Positions 34,630 through 43,959 of a stretch of DNA of 64,000 nt are shown here, in pieces. The stretch is from Mesorhizobium norvegicum. GTDB taxonomy: Bacteria; Pseudomonadota; Alphaproteobacteria; Rhizobiales; Rhizobiaceae. The stretch's first letter is position 1. Each line of letters opens with the position of its first letter. The translations under genes were made by a program, and so were the position numbers. Where the stretch lies: positions 1 through 64,000 of the forward strand of contig NZ_SMYZ01000013.1 in NCBI RefSeq assembly GCF_004919685.1. The letters are read 5' to 3'. Below the pieces are notes generated by a model that searched no databases, was not told the origin of the DNA, and saw nothing but the letters and a program-made list of their open reading frames with translations.

Positions 34630-35778
34630 ATGGTTTTGCGAATGGAGTCACCGGCTCCTTCGATCAAAGTGGAGAACTGGCTGCGTGGCGAGCCCATTAC
34701 GTATTTCCAATCAGGCAAAGTGTACATTGTCGAATTTTGGGCCACTTGGTGCCGACCATGTGCGGCCGAGATGCTTCATCTGATGCAGCTCCAGAACAAC
34801 TACAAGGAAAGTGGACTTGAGGTCGTCGGAGTCGCGGCCGATGAAGACACTCCAACAGCCATTGAGGCTCGGACCAAATTGGACGCGTGGCTGACCGAAA
34901 ACTGCCCGGATCTGAACTATCGGATCGCGTTCGACTTCGCAGGTGAAATGAGCAAGCTTTGGAGGGAACCCAGCTTTGCTGTCGGGATTCCGACCTCGTT
35001 CGTGATCGACCGAGACGGCCACATCGCCTTTATTGGCCATCCGAGCCAACTCGATGGGGTTTTGCCGGAAGTGCTCAACGGCAGCTGGCGCACCAGCGAC
35101 AAAGCCAAAGCCGCCGATACGCAGCGGATTGCCAGAAGCGAACCCATGGCGCGCGAACAAGCGTTGAAAAAGCCGATCAACGACAGATTCTGGGCGGCAG
35201 TGAAGTTGGAAAATTGGAAGACGGCGCTCTCCGCAATCGAAGAGGGCATTGCCTTGATGCCGTACGAACTCAATTTCCGCCTGGCTCATCACCTGGTGCT
35301 GCACAAGATGCAGGACATGCGGACCGGCTTGCCCCTCATGCGCCAATTGGTCCGCGACGCGATCGACAGAAACTCCGAGGATTGGATGATTGCGGCGCTA
35401 GACCAACTCTTCCATCCGGCTAACGACCATTCGTTCTTCCCCTCTGCTGAGCGTTTCGCGATGGGCAAGGAGCTGTCCGAGCACATCCTTGCACTGAATC
35501 CCACGCAGGGCGATCGCCCTAAGTTCCGGTCTTATCCAGCGGTCGCCCGGTACTATCATGAGAACGGCAACGAAAATCGCGCGATCGAGTTACTTGAGCT
35601 GACACTAAGGTCGCTGGGCGGTCCGGAGCCTGTCTCGGCCGAGTTGAAGGAGCACCTTCTACCCGATTTGCTGCAGGCCCTGGCCAACTACAAGGGTGAG
35701 AAGGTTTGTTACGGCGCTGTCAGTGCGGCTCCCCAATACAAGCCTCCCGAAGGGGCCAAATTGCAGAAGAATACCTAA
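34630..35778 (+). CDS. TlpA/ResA-like redoxin with helical C-terminal domain
   Basis: A 382-residue protein from the ATG at 34630 (MVLRMESPAPSIKVENWLRG), preceded by GGAGAGCAGC. Residues 25-150 form a thioredoxin-like fold with the active site FWATWCRPC and the cis-Pro region GIPTSFVIDRDGHIAFIG. Residues 190-380 are an all-helical repeat-like domain (ALSAIEEGIALMP, GKELSEHILALNP, NRAIELLELTL). No signal peptide is seen, so it is probably cytoplasmic despite the TlpA-like fold. Proteins with this architecture occur in rhizobial symbiotic regions. The promoter puts it firmly in a NifA-type regulon, suggesting a redox task in low-oxygen bacteroids. Confidence 0.88.
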   Translation: MVLRMESPAPSIKVENWLRGEPITYFQSGKVYIVEFWATWCRPCAAEMLHLMQLQNNYKESGLEVVGVAADEDTPTAIEARTKLDAWLTENCPDLNYRIAFDFAGEMSKLWREPSFAVGIPTSFVIDRDGHIAFIGHPSQLDGVLPEVLNGSWRTSDKAKAADTQRIARSEPMAREQALKKPINDRFWAAVKLENWKTALSAIEEGIALMPYELNFRLAHHLVLHKMQDMRTGLPLMRQLVRDAIDRNSEDWMIAALDQLFHPANDHSFFPSAERFAMGKELSEHILALNPTQGDRPKFRSYPAVARYYHENGNENRAIELLELTLRSLGGPEPVSAELKEHLLPDLLQALANYKGEKVCYGAVSAAPQYKPPEGAKLQKNT

Positions 35779-36157
35779 TAGTGGGGTGGTTGGAATGTTT
35801 ACTGACCAATTGGTCCAATGGACATGACGCCAAGTAATCCCTCTGCGGCACAAGGCGGATTGTTTGTAGCCCCTCCAAGTCATACATCATGGCATCGACT
35901 TAGTTTGAGACATCTTGGATGTCCTGCGCCTCTGTCTCGAAACGGAGTAGGTCCGAAAGAGTCGATTGTGTGCCCTCGATCTGCGACGAGAGCACCGCTT
36001 CCTTCCTCACAAACATACAGAGCCAAGACTTGTGTCACGAGGCAGAACTCGCGGCCGCGTGAGGATCGGCTCGTTCGTAGCCGGCCTGGTGATGCAGCAG
36101 ATCGGCCCCGCTGTCACGAATAAGCTTGGTGATAAGTTCACAGAGAGGCAGAGCCTG

Positions 36158-37420
36158 ATGGAACAGCAAAGCGAAACCATCCTCCCTGACAGCGGGCGAA
36201 CTGCGACGTCTGTAGCGGAGGTCGTCTCCTCGGGGCTTTGTATCGGCTGCGGACTATGTGAGGCCGTTACGACCGGCCGAGTCCCCATGCAGATGACAGA
36301 ATATGGGGGGCTCCGTCCGTCAAGCATCAACAAGTTCACTAAACAAGAAGAGGACAAAATCTTGGCGGCTTGTCCGGGTATCATCGCAGAGTTACGGCCT
36401 GACAATGCACCCAACACAGATTTGATATGGGGTTCGTATTTCTCGATGAACTACGGGTGGGCAGGCGACGCAGAGCGCCGTTTCGCATCGTCCAGCGGAG
36501 GTGTGCTCACCGCGCTCGGATGCCATCTGCTCAAAACCAAAAAAACGAATTTTATCCTCCATGTCGGACCGGACCCGGACATGCCCATGCGGAGCCGATG
36601 GGTGATGAGTAGGACGGCTGAAGAAGTCCAGCGCAATGCCGGCTCACGTTATGGACCAGTGGCTCCGCTCGCGGGACTTGAAAATGCCCTTCAACGTGAG
36701 GAGCGATTCGCAATCATCGCGAAGCCTTGCGACCTTGGGGCGGTGCACAGGCTATCGAAGGTCGACGATCGCGTCGACAGGGTCTGTGTCGCGAGGCTCA
36801 CGCTGGTCTGCGGCGGTCAATCGCGGCTCGGCAAATCGACCGCACTACTCAACGAGTTTGGGGTCCTTGAGTCGGAATTGACGCTCTTCCGGTATAGGGG
36901 GTTTGGCAACCCCGGTCGAACCCGCGTGGAGACGCGGGACGGGAGTGCGTTCGAAACCACCTATGCAGAGTTTTGGAAAGAGGAGGCTGGATGGGATTAC
37001 GAGACACGCTGCAAGTTCTGTCCTGACGCCCTCGGAGAAGCGTCCGACATAGCCGCGACCGATGTCTGGCCGGGCGCCAATCCAACCAAGGAGGATGCGG
37101 GTTTCAACGGGGTTATATGCCGCACGCAAGCTGGCAAAGATCTGCTGGACGGGGCAGTCGCCGGGGACGACCTCGTCCTAGGTGACCCCATCACACCTCG
37201 CCAGTTCGATTCTTTCCAGCCCCATCAGGTGCGCAGGAAGCTCGCGTTGCGGGCGCGCTTCCAAGGTCTGGCCCAAGCGAACATGCCGATGATCGAGACC
37301 GTCGGATTGAGACTCGACAAATTGGCCGAGGCTTTGGACGCTCATCACCGTCAGGAAGAGACGTCGGCCACCATCCAGCGGGCGCTTGCGGGTCGTTTCA
37401 GCGAACCATTGCGAAGCTGA
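36158..37420 (+). CDS. FrhB-like Coenzyme F420 hydrogenase/dehydrogenase beta-family protein
   Basis: A 420-residue protein beginning MEQQSETILPDSGRT. An Fe-S motif CIGCGLCE is at about residue 30, followed by the FrhB-FdhB N-terminal pattern (RFASSSGGVLTALGCHLL, SRYGPVAPLAGLENAL, AIIAKPCDLGAVHRL) and the C-terminal domain with CKFCPDALGEASDIAATDVW, which supplies further cysteines. Family members move electrons between Fe-S/flavin and a deazaflavin or other acceptor; rhizobia do not rely on F420, so the partner is unknown. Start chosen at the ATG after AGAGGCAGAG; the frame is open 64 codons upstream. It follows the redoxin by 380 bases, with no second NifA site seen. Confidence 0.85.
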   Translation: MEQQSETILPDSGRTATSVAEVVSSGLCIGCGLCEAVTTGRVPMQMTEYGGLRPSSINKFTKQEEDKILAACPGIIAELRPDNAPNTDLIWGSYFSMNYGWAGDAERRFASSSGGVLTALGCHLLKTKKTNFILHVGPDPDMPMRSRWVMSRTAEEVQRNAGSRYGPVAPLAGLENALQREERFAIIAKPCDLGAVHRLSKVDDRVDRVCVARLTLVCGGQSRLGKSTALLNEFGVLESELTLFRYRGFGNPGRTRVETRDGSAFETTYAEFWKEEAGWDYETRCKFCPDALGEASDIAATDVWPGANPTKEDAGFNGVICRTQAGKDLLDGAVAGDDLVLGDPITPRQFDSFQPHQVRRKLALRARFQGLAQANMPMIETVGLRLDKLAEALDAHHRQEETSATIQRALAGRFSEPLRS

Positions 37421-37456
37421 TATGGCGGCGGCGGCGGCAACATTACACCAAGGGTC

Positions 37457-37800
37457 ATGAAGCTCGACCGAAGTGAGCCCACTTCTCGCTTCCGATTGAT
37501 GTGATTGTTTCGGGTTGGGCGATGAGCTTCTGCCAAGCCTCGCAGCCGGCGTCGATGAAAAAATGGCGTCGTGGCCGTCGAAGACGAGGTTGGAGAGCCG
37601 GTTGGCGCGCAGATATTGCCAGACGTTCTCGACCGAGTTGAGTTCCGGGGCTCGCGACGGCAGCGGCACCGGCGTGATGTTTTTCGGCACCTTCAGCTTG
37701 GCGGTGGTGTGCCAGCCTGCACGGTCGAGTAGCAGCACGGCGTGCGCGCCGCGCGCCACATGGCGGCTGATTTCGTCATCGCGAACCGATGCCTTACACG
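37457..37800 (-). pseudogene. IS630-family transposase fragment
   Basis: The C-terminal DDE portion reads HAVLLLDRAGWHTTAKLKVP, PLPSRAPELNSVENVWQYLR and NLVFDGHDAIF, then continues in another frame as IDAGCEAWQKLIAQPETITS and WAHFGRAS to a TGA at about 37457. A lost T in a T run near 37560 causes the shift. The N-terminal half and the inverted repeats are gone. It truncates the bioF remnant that follows. Confidence 0.85.
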
Positions 37801-37869
37801 CGGGCTCGGCCAGAAAACCGACGCTTTCAAGTATTTCGGCCGATTGGCGCAGACGACGCATGGATTCGC

Positions 37870-38217
37870 CGCACGGACCAACGGCTGCCCTACTATAGAG
37901 CACTATTTCGGAAAGGTGCCTTGGTGACCGCTTACCATTCAGACTGGTGTGACCGGTGATCAATACCGACGCAGCGGCGCCGATGCCGAAGCGATCGAGT
38001 CCGTTCCGTACGCCGGCGAGTAGAACCGGGTGATTGGCGAGGCCTAGATAGTCGTTTCTGGCAAAAGTCGGATAAGACGATAAGACCTGCAGTCGATGGC
38101 GGGGAGCGGCCCCCTCCGGCTCGTCAACAACACGTCGCCGGCGAAGCAGGTTTGCGCCTCAAGCAGGCGGAGCCGGCTGCCGATCGCCTCCAGCAGATCG
38201 AGCCCGGCGTCAGCCAT
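37870..38217 (-). pseudogene. bioF: bioF-like (alpha-oxoamine synthase) 5' fragment
   Basis: From the ATG at 38217 (MADAGLDLLEAIGSRLRLLE) the frame breaks near 38065 and continues as SSYPTFARNDYLGLANHPVL, LAGVRNGLDRFGIGAAASVL and ITGHTSLNG. This is the N-terminus of 8-amino-7-oxononanoate synthase or a related alpha-oxoamine synthase (the NDYLGLA motif). The rest was lost where the IS630 remnant begins. It starts 5 bases after the P450 stop, so P450 and this gene were once co-transcribed. Confidence 0.8.
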
Positions 38218-38221
38218 GAAC

Positions 38222-39481
38222 TTAGGCACTCGCGGCCGCGAGGTCTGGCAGACCCGCGGGAACTCGAAGGGGGGTGAAGCGCAGCGGCAGGGTATCGAGA
38301 CTGCGATAGGCCGCGTTGTTGCCCCAGACGTGCGTGTCGTCGGCCAATGCCAATCCTGGTAGTCGCCGCATGGCGGTGCGCATGGCAATCTCCGCCTCCA
38401 GATAGGTCAGTGCTGCGCCGATGCAAACATGCGGGCCAAGGCCGAACGACAAGTGCGCTCCCTGGTTCCTGTTGATGTCGAGCACATCGGGCTCCGTGAA
38501 CTTGGCGGGGTCGCGGTTAGCAGCGCCGATCAACGGGATCACCAAGTCGCCCTTCTTCATGGTTCGGCCATGCATCTCGACGTCCACCTTCAACCGCCGA
38601 CCGGTGTACTGCACCGGGCTGTCGAAGCGCAGCAGCTCTTTCAATGCTGGCTGCAGCAGAGCCGGGGTCTCGATGACGTTCCGCCATTGGTCCGGGTGCT
38701 GCAGCAGCGCCAGCATGCCGTTACCGAGGAGGTTTCGCGTCGTCTCATGCCCGGCAAACAGGAGCGTGCAGCACTGCGCCAGCAACTCCTTGGTGCTGAT
38801 GATGCTGCCGCCTGCCTCGGCCGCCAGCAGTTGGCTGATCAAGTCATCGCCGGGATGCTCGCGGCGCTGCGGCAGGAGCTCGAGGAAATGACCATTCATG
38901 GCGACGGCACCGGCTTGAGCCCGCAGCGCAATGTCCATGGTTGGCGTCGGAGCGCCGACGAACTCGGCAATGTCGTCCGACCAGGCGACAAATTCGACCC
39001 GATCGCAGGCGTCGATCCCGAGCATCTCGGCCATGACCAGTGCCGGCAACGGCCGTGCAAAATCGCTCATGAAGTCAAAGTGGAGCGAAGCGGTCTCGGC
39101 AAGCTCAGTGATCCGATCCAGCAGGGCATCGACAATGGCCTGTATCTGCGGCGCCAGCGCCAACATAGCCAGAGGCCCGAAGCCCGCGCTCATGACTTTG
39201 CGCAACCGGGTATGCTGCGGGGCGTCGACGAACAGCAGCGAGCGCGCGAAAATGCGTTTGAAATCGCGGAGCTCCGTCGTTGCCCCGGGTCCGCTGCTGT
39301 TGGCCCAGCCTCCAGCCCGCCGAACAGAATAGCGCGCATCGCGCAGCACGCTGGCGACGTCCGCATAGTCGGTCAGGAGCCAGGCGCCGTCGCAGAAATC
39401 TTCGTTCCAATGCAATGGCCCACGAGAGCGCCAGCTGGAATAGAACGGATAGGGATCGATCAGAAACGAGCTATCAATCAT
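38222..39481 (-). CDS. Cytochrome P450
   Basis: A 419-residue soluble bacterial P450. I-helix LLFAGHETTRNLLGNG with the oxygen-activating Thr, the ExxR pair KELLRF, and the haem loop LSFGLGPHVCIGAAL are all intact. It needs ferredoxin partners not coded here. It lies 28 bases after the chorismate-lyase-like gene and 5 bases before the bioF remnant. A P450 beside an alpha-oxoamine synthase recalls pimeloyl formation in biotin synthesis (BioI of Bacillus), but the sequence does not prove that; oxidation of the NRPS-PKS product is another option. Confidence 0.92.
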   Translation of the reverse strand: MIDSSFLIDPYPFYSSWRSRGPLHWNEDFCDGAWLLTDYADVASVLRDARYSVRRAGGWANSSGPGATTELRDFKRIFARSLLFVDAPQHTRLRKVMSAGFGPLAMLALAPQIQAIVDALLDRITELAETASLHFDFMSDFARPLPALVMAEMLGIDACDRVEFVAWSDDIAEFVGAPTPTMDIALRAQAGAVAMNGHFLELLPQRREHPGDDLISQLLAAEAGGSIISTKELLAQCCTLLFAGHETTRNLLGNGMLALLQHPDQWRNVIETPALLQPALKELLRFDSPVQYTGRRLKVDVEMHGRTMKKGDLVIPLIGAANRDPAKFTEPDVLDINRNQGAHLSFGLGPHVCIGAALTYLEAEIAMRTAMRRLPGLALADDTHVWGNNAAYRSLDTLPLRFTPLRVPAGLPDLAAASA

Positions 39482-39509
39482 CTCTCGGCCTCTTCAACGC
39501 TAGTCAAGC

Positions 39510-40091
39510 TCATCGGCGGCTGATGTCCCCGCTGTCGCACTCCCCTGGCAGGGAGAACGAGACGAGTTCCGAGCGAAACCGCTCTTTGACGAGGGCCAGG
39601 GGCACCCCACCCTCGCTGATGACCACGGCTGTATGCTCGAGGATCACCTCAGGAGGCTGTTGTCCGTCCTGGTCCAAAGCATAGCTTGGAAAGCACCTGT
39701 AGAGGGTGCGTCGAGAGGGAGCAAGCGGAGCGATCACCTGGCCGAACGGCAGCTTTGTCGTTGCGAGGGTCTCATTCATTCTCGGCAGTAGGCGCTGCGG
39801 CAGGAACCAGTTCTCCGCTTCGACTAGGGGGACATCAGCACGAACGAGCTGCACCCGCCGGTAGACGATCGGCTCGCCGGGCAACACCTTCAGAGCCTCC
39901 AGGACGTCCTGGCCAAGGGCCACAGCGTTTCCTTGGTGGTGACAGATGACCGTGATGGCTCCGGTCGAGAGGCTATGCTCCTCGCACCATGCCTGAAGCG
40001 TTGCGGTGGCGGTGGTGCCCTTGCTCAGACGTTTGTCGAGATCCTGGGCCATAGCTCGAGTATCGTGGAGCGGGGTTCCTACTCGCATCAT
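39510..40091 (-). CDS. Chorismate-lyase-like (UbiC/UTRA fold) protein
   Basis: A 193-residue protein from ATG 40091 ([20 protein letters not shown]). The central part [20 protein letters not shown], then [19 protein letters not shown] and [16 protein letters not shown] matches chorismate pyruvate-lyase-like proteins, which remove pyruvate from chorismate to give 4-hydroxybenzoate. The start codons overlap the stop of the panC remnant (TGATG), implying translational coupling. An upstream extension to 40223 in the same frame comes from the panC remnant's shadow. Enzymatic activity is uncertain. Confidence 0.7.
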   Translation of the reverse strand: MMRVGTPLHDTRAMAQDLDKRLSKGTTATATLQAWCEEHSLSTGAITVICHHQGNAVALGQDVLEALKVLPGEPIVYRRVQLVRADVPLVEAENWFLPQRLLPRMNETLATTKLPFGQVIAPLAPSRRTLYRCFPSYALDQDGQQPPEVILEHTAVVISEGGVPLALVKERFRSELVSFSLPGECDSGDISRR

Positions 40092-40705
40092 GACCTGAGG
40101 GTGAGTGGCTCGCCTGTGCCTTCGATGGCCGAAAGCAGCCCCCGTCCAACGCCTATTTCCATGGACGGGTTGAGAACCATATTGTCGATCAGGCGGATGG
40201 CGCCGATATAGGCGGCCGCACACAACACCGCCGGCTGCGTAATAGGCCCGGTCAGACGCGGAAGGGTGGCCGGGTCTCTCAGCTCCAGATACTGGATCTG
40301 ATCCACGTCCGCCATATGCTCCAGCGCAAACTCCACCAGCATCCGGGTGTCCCCCTCTCCCTGCCGGGAGGCACTCTCAGCGGCAAAGAGCCCCTGGCTC
40401 ATGCCGAGCCCGTCAGCTTCTCGTACGGTGGGCACATTGATGATTTCCACGGCTAACTTGAGATCCTGTACCATCTGCCGTTCCACGGCACGTTGTTGAA
40501 AATCCTTCTGGCCGAAGAAGGCGAAGTCCGGCTGCACGATGTTGAACAGCTTGGCAACCACCGTGGCCACACCGGGGAAGTGCCCCGGCCGGACGGCGCC
40601 CCCACAGGGGCTCGGCCAGGGATCCCGGCTCGACAAAGGTCTGGAAACCCTCACACCGCTCTCTTTCGCCACAGCCTCAGCCATGGCGACGATGTGCGAC
40701 TTCAC
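40088..40705 (-). pseudogene. panC: panC (pantothenate synthetase) fragment
   Basis: The segment [33 protein letters not shown] and [20 protein letters not shown] is pantoate-beta-alanine ligase, followed by a scrambled stretch where SSRN..L should be, and then [20 protein letters not shown] and [11 protein letters not shown] near the C-terminus. The N-terminal 130 residues with the HIGH motif are missing; the frame's start ([20 protein letters not shown]) is unrelated sequence. It cannot bind ATP and is a remnant, though its open frame may still couple translation to the next gene. Confidence 0.8.
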
Positions 40706-40709
40706 GAGA

Positions 40710-41129
40710 TCATAGCTCTGGCTTCGTCATCATGAGCGGCACCATCACCTTGGGCACCACCGGACGACCGTTTGTCTTGACGGCCTCCACCGCCGCCTGC
40801 AAGATGGCACGCGCCTGCATCTCGGCGATCTCCCGATCCGCACCGCCAAGCGGCGGAATCCGAGCATCGGGTTGAACTCGTGCAGCTCTATGCCGTGGCG
40901 CTTGAGCTCGCTCAGGGTGCGAGGGGCCCTGGTCGTAGTAATAGGCGCAGACTTCCGTGGTGATGGTGAAACCGGGCGGCACCGGCAGGCCAAGGTTTTC
41001 GGCGTGATTGGCGCCCTTGCGGCCGAGTTGGTTCTTCATCCCCGCCCGGCCTTCAGCCTTCCCGTCTCCGAAGTGTAGACCCACCGAGTCATCGCTCAAC
41101 CCCTTGGCTCGTGAAAGGCCCTGCTGCAC
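40710..41129 (-). pseudogene. ppdK: ppdK (pyruvate phosphate dikinase) fused end fragments
   Basis: The frame joins the enzyme's N-terminus ([40 protein letters not shown]) directly to its C-terminal part: [12 protein letters not shown] in one frame, then [20 protein letters not shown] and [17 protein letters not shown]. About 750 internal residues, including the phosphohistidine domain, are deleted, and there is a frameshift. It is a decayed internal-deletion product. The 5' end overlaps the 3' end of the acetyl-CoA acetyltransferase gene, so the joint also altered that gene's terminus. Confidence 0.8.
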
Positions 41130-42327
41130 TGCAGGTGTCGTCGACTATTTTTGATAGAGACTCCAGGCACATTGCGACGCCCATGCCGCCGCCGATGCAC
41201 AGGGTTGCAAGACCCTTCTTCGCGTTGCGGCGACCCATTTCGTGCAGCAAGGTTACGAGCACGCGCGCGCCGGATGCCCCGATCGGGTGGCCGATGGCGA
41301 TCGCGCCGCCGTTCACGTTCACGATGGACGGATCCCAGCCCATGTTCCTGTTGACGGCAAGCGCCTGGGCGGCGAAGGCCTCGTTCGCCTCCACGAGTTC
41401 GAGGTCCCTTACCTTCCAGCCCGCCTTATCGAGGGCCTTGCGGGAGGCGGGAATCGGGCCCGTGCCCATGATGGCCGGGTCGACGCCGGCGGTGGCCCAG
41501 GAGGCGATTCGGGCAAGCGGGGTGAGGCCGCGCTTCTGCGCTTCCGACTCCGTCATGAGCACCACGGCGGCGGCGCCGTCGTTGATGCCCGAGGCGTTGC
41601 CGGCCGTCACCGTTCCCTCCTTCGAGAAGGCGGGTCTGAGCTTAGCGAGCGCGTCGACGGTGGTGCCGGCGCGGATGTACTCGTCCTGATCCACCACAAT
41701 GTCGCCCTTGCGGCTCGTGATCGTGACGGGCGTGATCTCGTCCTTGAAACGGCCTTCCTTCTGAGCGGCCTCGGCCTTGTTCTGGGAGGCGGTGGCGAAC
41801 TGGTCCTGCTCCTCGCGGGTGAGCTGCCAGCGCTGGGCGACGTTCTCGGCAGTGTTGCCCATGTGATAGCCGTTGAAGGCATCCATGAGACCGTCCTTGA
41901 GCAAGGTGTCCCCGAGCTTGAAGTCGCCCATCTTGGTGCCGGCGCGCATATGGGCCGCGTGCGGAGCGAGCGACATGGATTCCTGTCCGCCCGCCACGAT
42001 CACGCGGGCATCGCCGTTGGCGATCTGCTGCATCCCGATGGCGACCGTGCGAAGGCCGGAGCCGCAGAGCTGGTTGAGGCCCCAGGCGGTCTTCTCCTGC
42101 GGGACACCCGCCGCCATGGCGGCCTGACGGGCCGGATTCTGGCCTTGGCCCGCGGTGAGGATCTGGCCGAGGATCACCTCGTCCACTTCTTCGCCGCTGA
42201 CCTTGGCGCGCTCAAGCGCCGCCTTGATGGCGATCGCGCCTAGATCGTGGGCCGGAGTGTTGGCGAAAGCGCCGTTGAAGGAGCCGACCGGCGTACGCGC
42301 GGCTCCGACGATGACAATGCTGTCCAT
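41089..42327 (-). CDS. phbA: Acetyl-CoA C-acetyltransferase (PhbA/PhaA type)
   Basis: A 412-residue biosynthetic-type thiolase. Acyl-enzyme Cys lies in NQLCGSGLR, the catalytic His in [17 protein letters not shown] and the second Cys in [12 protein letters not shown]. It condenses two acetyl-CoA to acetoacetyl-CoA, the first step of polyhydroxybutyrate formation. PhbA proteins end a few residues after MGVAMCLE; here about 20 extra residues ([12 protein letters not shown]...) follow, created where the ppdK remnant was joined. The fold should tolerate the tail. No phbB partner is in the window, so it may serve carbon storage or supply the catabolic island. Confidence 0.93.
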   Translation of the reverse strand: MDSIVIVGAARTPVGSFNGAFANTPAHDLGAIAIKAALERAKVSGEEVDEVILGQILTAGQGQNPARQAAMAAGVPQEKTAWGLNQLCGSGLRTVAIGMQQIANGDARVIVAGGQESMSLAPHAAHMRAGTKMGDFKLGDTLLKDGLMDAFNGYHMGNTAENVAQRWQLTREEQDQFATASQNKAEAAQKEGRFKDEITPVTITSRKGDIVVDQDEYIRAGTTVDALAKLRPAFSKEGTVTAGNASGINDGAAAVVLMTESEAQKRGLTPLARIASWATAGVDPAIMGTGPIPASRKALDKAGWKVRDLELVEANEAFAAQALAVNRNMGWDPSIVNVNGGAIAIGHPIGASGARVLVTLLHEMGRRNAKKGLATLCIGGGMGVAMCLESLSKIVDDTCSAAGPFTSQGVER

Positions 42328-42489
42328 ACTAGTTTAACCTCCATTGTTGCGTATCATGTTGAAATTCGCTGGAGCCCGTTCCTCCTACTGGTCTCATCTT
42401 GAAGTCCATAGCAACCTAATACACTATGAATTATAGCCTTTATCATGCCGCATGAATAAAGCCCGTGCTGCAAAGAAGTTGCCGAAGCT

Positions 42490-43905
42490 CTAATGAGGAG
42501 GCGACAATCCTTTTCCACCGACAATTCTGGGTGGTCCTTGCTTCCAGTATTCCGTTTCTGCTTCGAACGCGCGTGCAACTCTTAGGACAAGCTCATCGGC
42601 TCCGGGGCGGCCGAGAATTTGGATACCAACGGGAAGACTATCTGAAGAGAACCCTGCAGGAACTGACACACTGGGCAACCCAAACTGAGGCGAAATCTCA
42701 AGTGGACGCCAGTCGAAATCAATTTCGGACTCGGGTAATTCAGCGTCATAAAGCGGCTGTGGATTGACCGGCCACACCATAACGTCAAATCGACTAAAAA
42801 AATCGGCCATCAGCTTCCAACTTCTAGTGCGTTTCATCATCGCCAAAGCAATATCATCCGATGAATACTTGGTTATACGCGACACATGATTCACGAATTC
42901 TGGAGTGAACGCCTCCTCATTCGCCTCCTTGATCCCGCGCACGCCACTCCAGGTTTCCAGGGCGCACAGAATCCGGTACGCATCGTGGGCGTCGGTTAGA
43001 TCCGGGCAGGCTTCCTCCACCAAACATCCGAGGCCTTCGAACACATTGCGACAATTATCTAGCACCGTCGCGATCATCGGATGAGTACTTGTTCCAGCAG
43101 GGGAGTAAGACCAGGCAACTTTAATGCCGGCAATTGCCGGGGGGGGGGTCAGTTCTGAAAAGCAATCGATCTTGCGACTCGTGGTCGGGGTCGATTTGTG
43201 GCTTCCACTTGAAATTAAAAGCATCAATGCAATGTCACTTATCGTGCGCGCCATCAGCCCAACTGAGTTTGCTACACTGTAAGGGTCGTAGGCAGGATGC
43301 CACGGAATAACAGCATGGCTCGGACGAAAACCAACAACATTACAGGCTGCCGCGGGACAACGGGCCGAGCCCCCAATATCGGATGCATCAGCGATTACCG
43401 TCATCCGCGCAGCCAAAGCCGCAGCGCTTCCCCCAGAACTTGCTGTTACTGTTTTCGAAAGGTTGTAAGGGTTGCGGGTTAGGCCGAAGACACTGCTAAG
43501 CGTCTGCTGACCGAAGCCAAACGGCGGCATATTGGTCTTAACAAACGGTATGGCTCCCTCTTCCCTGAGGCGGCTAACATGCGTGCTATCCGCTTTTGGT
43601 ATTTGGCTCAAAGAGCCAACGCTGCCATGAGTAGTTCGTAGGCCTCGCACATCAAAACAATCTTTGACAGCATAAGGGACACCCTTCAGTAGCCCTCCCA
43701 CGCCTGCGCCCGAGTCAGCGTCCTCCGCAGCCTTCAGGGCTTCTTCTCGATCGATATCAACAACAGCGTTAATGGCTGGATTCGCTTCATCAATACGCGC
43801 AAGATAGTGCTCCATCAGCTCCACAGCACCAATTTTCCGGCTTCGTACAAGATCTGCTATTTCGCTAGCAGACAGTGAATCGACCTCATAGGGATCCGAT
43901 TTCAT
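42490..43905 (-). CDS. Amidase signature-family hydrolase
   Basis: A 471-residue amidase. The Ser-cisSer-Lys triad is present: Lys in GVPYAVKDCFDV, the cis-Ser in TASSGGSAAALAARM and the nucleophile in DIGGSARCPAA. No signal peptide. It is the last gene of the minus-strand group that starts at the binding protein, 54 bases after the ABC ATPase. Placed next to a peptide-type transporter and beta-oxidation genes, it probably hydrolyses the imported amide to a free acid for CoA activation. Substrate unknown. Confidence 0.9.
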   Translation of the reverse strand: MKSDPYEVDSLSASEIADLVRSRKIGAVELMEHYLARIDEANPAINAVVDIDREEALKAAEDADSGAGVGGLLKGVPYAVKDCFDVRGLRTTHGSVGSLSQIPKADSTHVSRLREEGAIPFVKTNMPPFGFGQQTLSSVFGLTRNPYNLSKTVTASSGGSAAALAARMTVIADASDIGGSARCPAAACNVVGFRPSHAVIPWHPAYDPYSVANSVGLMARTISDIALMLLISSGSHKSTPTTSRKIDCFSELTPPPAIAGIKVAWSYSPAGTSTHPMIATVLDNCRNVFEGLGCLVEEACPDLTDAHDAYRILCALETWSGVRGIKEANEEAFTPEFVNHVSRITKYSSDDIALAMMKRTRSWKLMADFFSRFDVMVWPVNPQPLYDAELPESEIDFDWRPLEISPQFGLPSVSVPAGFSSDSLPVGIQILGRPGADELVLRVARAFEAETEYWKQGPPRIVGGKGLSPPH

Positions 43906-43959
43906 CTCAGAAGCGTGCCTTTTCTAAACCAAGAATTTGCTACAGTTACGAATGCAGGC

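Noticed and set aside
34086..34745. 219-codon minus-strand frame over the redoxin promoter
   Set aside because: Its composition is Arg/Ser-rich without motifs and it would cover the NifA sites and the redoxin start.
38429..39523. 364-codon plus-strand frame opposite the P450
   Set aside because: The P450 on the minus strand is complete with haem, I-helix and ExxR motifs.
41242..42243. 333-codon plus-strand frame opposite the thiolase
   Set aside because: Shadow frame; the thiolase has all catalytic motifs.
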